A stretch of DNA of 6,429 bases, taken from contig JASLEQ010000643.1 in assembly GCA_030151135.1 (NCBI GenBank), positions 1 to 6,429 on the forward strand. Reading direction: 5' to 3'. The DNA is from Candidatus Sulfotelmatobacter sp. Lineage in GTDB: Bacteria > Acidobacteriota > Terriglobia > Terriglobales > SbA1. Below, one piece after another: positions 6,230 through 6,429 of this stretch (its first letter is position 1; the number at the start of each line of letters is the position of its first letter). The notes beneath the pieces were generated by a model. That model was not told the origin of the DNA. It saw only the letters and a program-made list of their open reading frames with translations, and did not search any database. Made by a program: the position numbers and the translations under genes.

Positions 6230-6429
6230 GTGCCCAGGAAAGCTTTCATCGTAGGCCTGGCCGGCGTGTCCGGAACCGGCAAATCAACCCTGGCCCGACA
6301 GGTTGCATCCTTGCTCCACGCACACACTCTGTCCATGGAAAGGTACACCTTGACCTCCGCCGACCTTTCCCTCGAGGAACGCGACAAGCTGAACTTCGAC
6401 GAGCCCGAGGTCATTGACGTCGATCGCCT
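6230..6429 (+). CDS. udk: Uridine kinase / phosphoribulokinase-family P-loop kinase (3' end outside window)
   Basis: The first 66 residues are present, starting at a GTG with a strong Shine-Dalgarno sequence. The N-terminus is a beta-strand leading to the Walker A motif: FIVGLAGVSGTGKST, with G12-x-x-G15-x-G17-K18-S19. Residues 46-63, LSLEERDKLNFDEPEVID, match the uridine kinase signature 'LS.EER.KLN.DHPDAFD'. Such enzymes phosphorylate uridine and cytidine with ATP or GTP in the cytoplasm for pyrimidine salvage. Where typical uridine kinases have S-Q-D-S-Y-Y, with the Asp as catalytic base, this protein reads S-M-E-R-Y-T (residues 35-40), and 'HPDAFD' is EPEVID. It may therefore be a divergent member with altered activity or another phosphotransferase of the same superfamily. 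The family assignment is firm; the exact substrate is not. Neighbouring genes give no further clue. Confidence 0.75.
   Translation, partial: MPRKAFIVGLAGVSGTGKSTLARQVASLLHAHTLSMERYTLTSADLSLEERDKLNFDEPEVIDVDR

Noticed and set aside
1..6429. tRNA genes, CRISPR arrays, insertion sequences or phage genes.
   Set aside because: No cloverleaf with a T-loop signature, no regularly spaced repeats and no transposase or phage-type protein was seen on either strand.

Overview
The window looks like chromosomal DNA from a GC-rich, Gram-negative-type soil bacterium, most probably an acidobacterium (Terriglobia/Acidobacteriia-like). This is inferred from the gene types: a DPP5-like S9 peptidase, a very long secreted protein joining a matrixin-like head to IPT/TIG and Ig-like domains, and clustered GC-rich intergenic hairpins. 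No rRNA or other phylogenetic marker is present to prove it.

Layout. (1) Bases 1-1797, plus strand: the 3' part of a secreted-type S9 (DPP5-like) serine peptidase with an intact catalytic triad; its 5' end lies outside the window. (2) Bases 1798-2040: the gap between two converging genes, holding at least four consecutive inverted repeats. (3) Bases 2041-5618, minus strand: a tight two-gene operon. The promoter-proximal gene (5004-5618) encodes a 204-residue secreted protein with a TIMP/NTR-like (OB-fold) pattern. Two bases after its stop begins a 986-residue secreted multidomain protein (2041-5001). The head of that protein aligns with matrixin metalloproteases, but all three zinc-binding histidines and the catalytic glutamate are replaced. 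(4) Bases 5619-5855: a non-coding divergent region with a CRP/FNR-like dyad upstream of the operon. (5) Bases 5856-6080, plus strand: a small helical protein of unknown function. (6) Bases 6230-6429, plus strand: the start of a uridine-kinase-family P-loop kinase with a GTG start and a strong Shine-Dalgarno sequence, cut by the window end.

How the genes may work together. The most interesting unit is the minus-strand operon. A secreted TIMP-like small protein is translationally coupled to a secreted pseudo-matrixin carrying IPT and Ig-like domains. The ribosome binding site of the second gene is written into the last codons of the first. In animals the TIMP fold binds matrixin active sites, so the pairing suggests a binding pair in the cell envelope or outside the cell in which the protease half has become a non-catalytic scaffold. 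This is inference; nothing in the sequence proves an interaction. The S9 peptidase and the kinase look like ordinary neighbours with no evident functional link to the operon.
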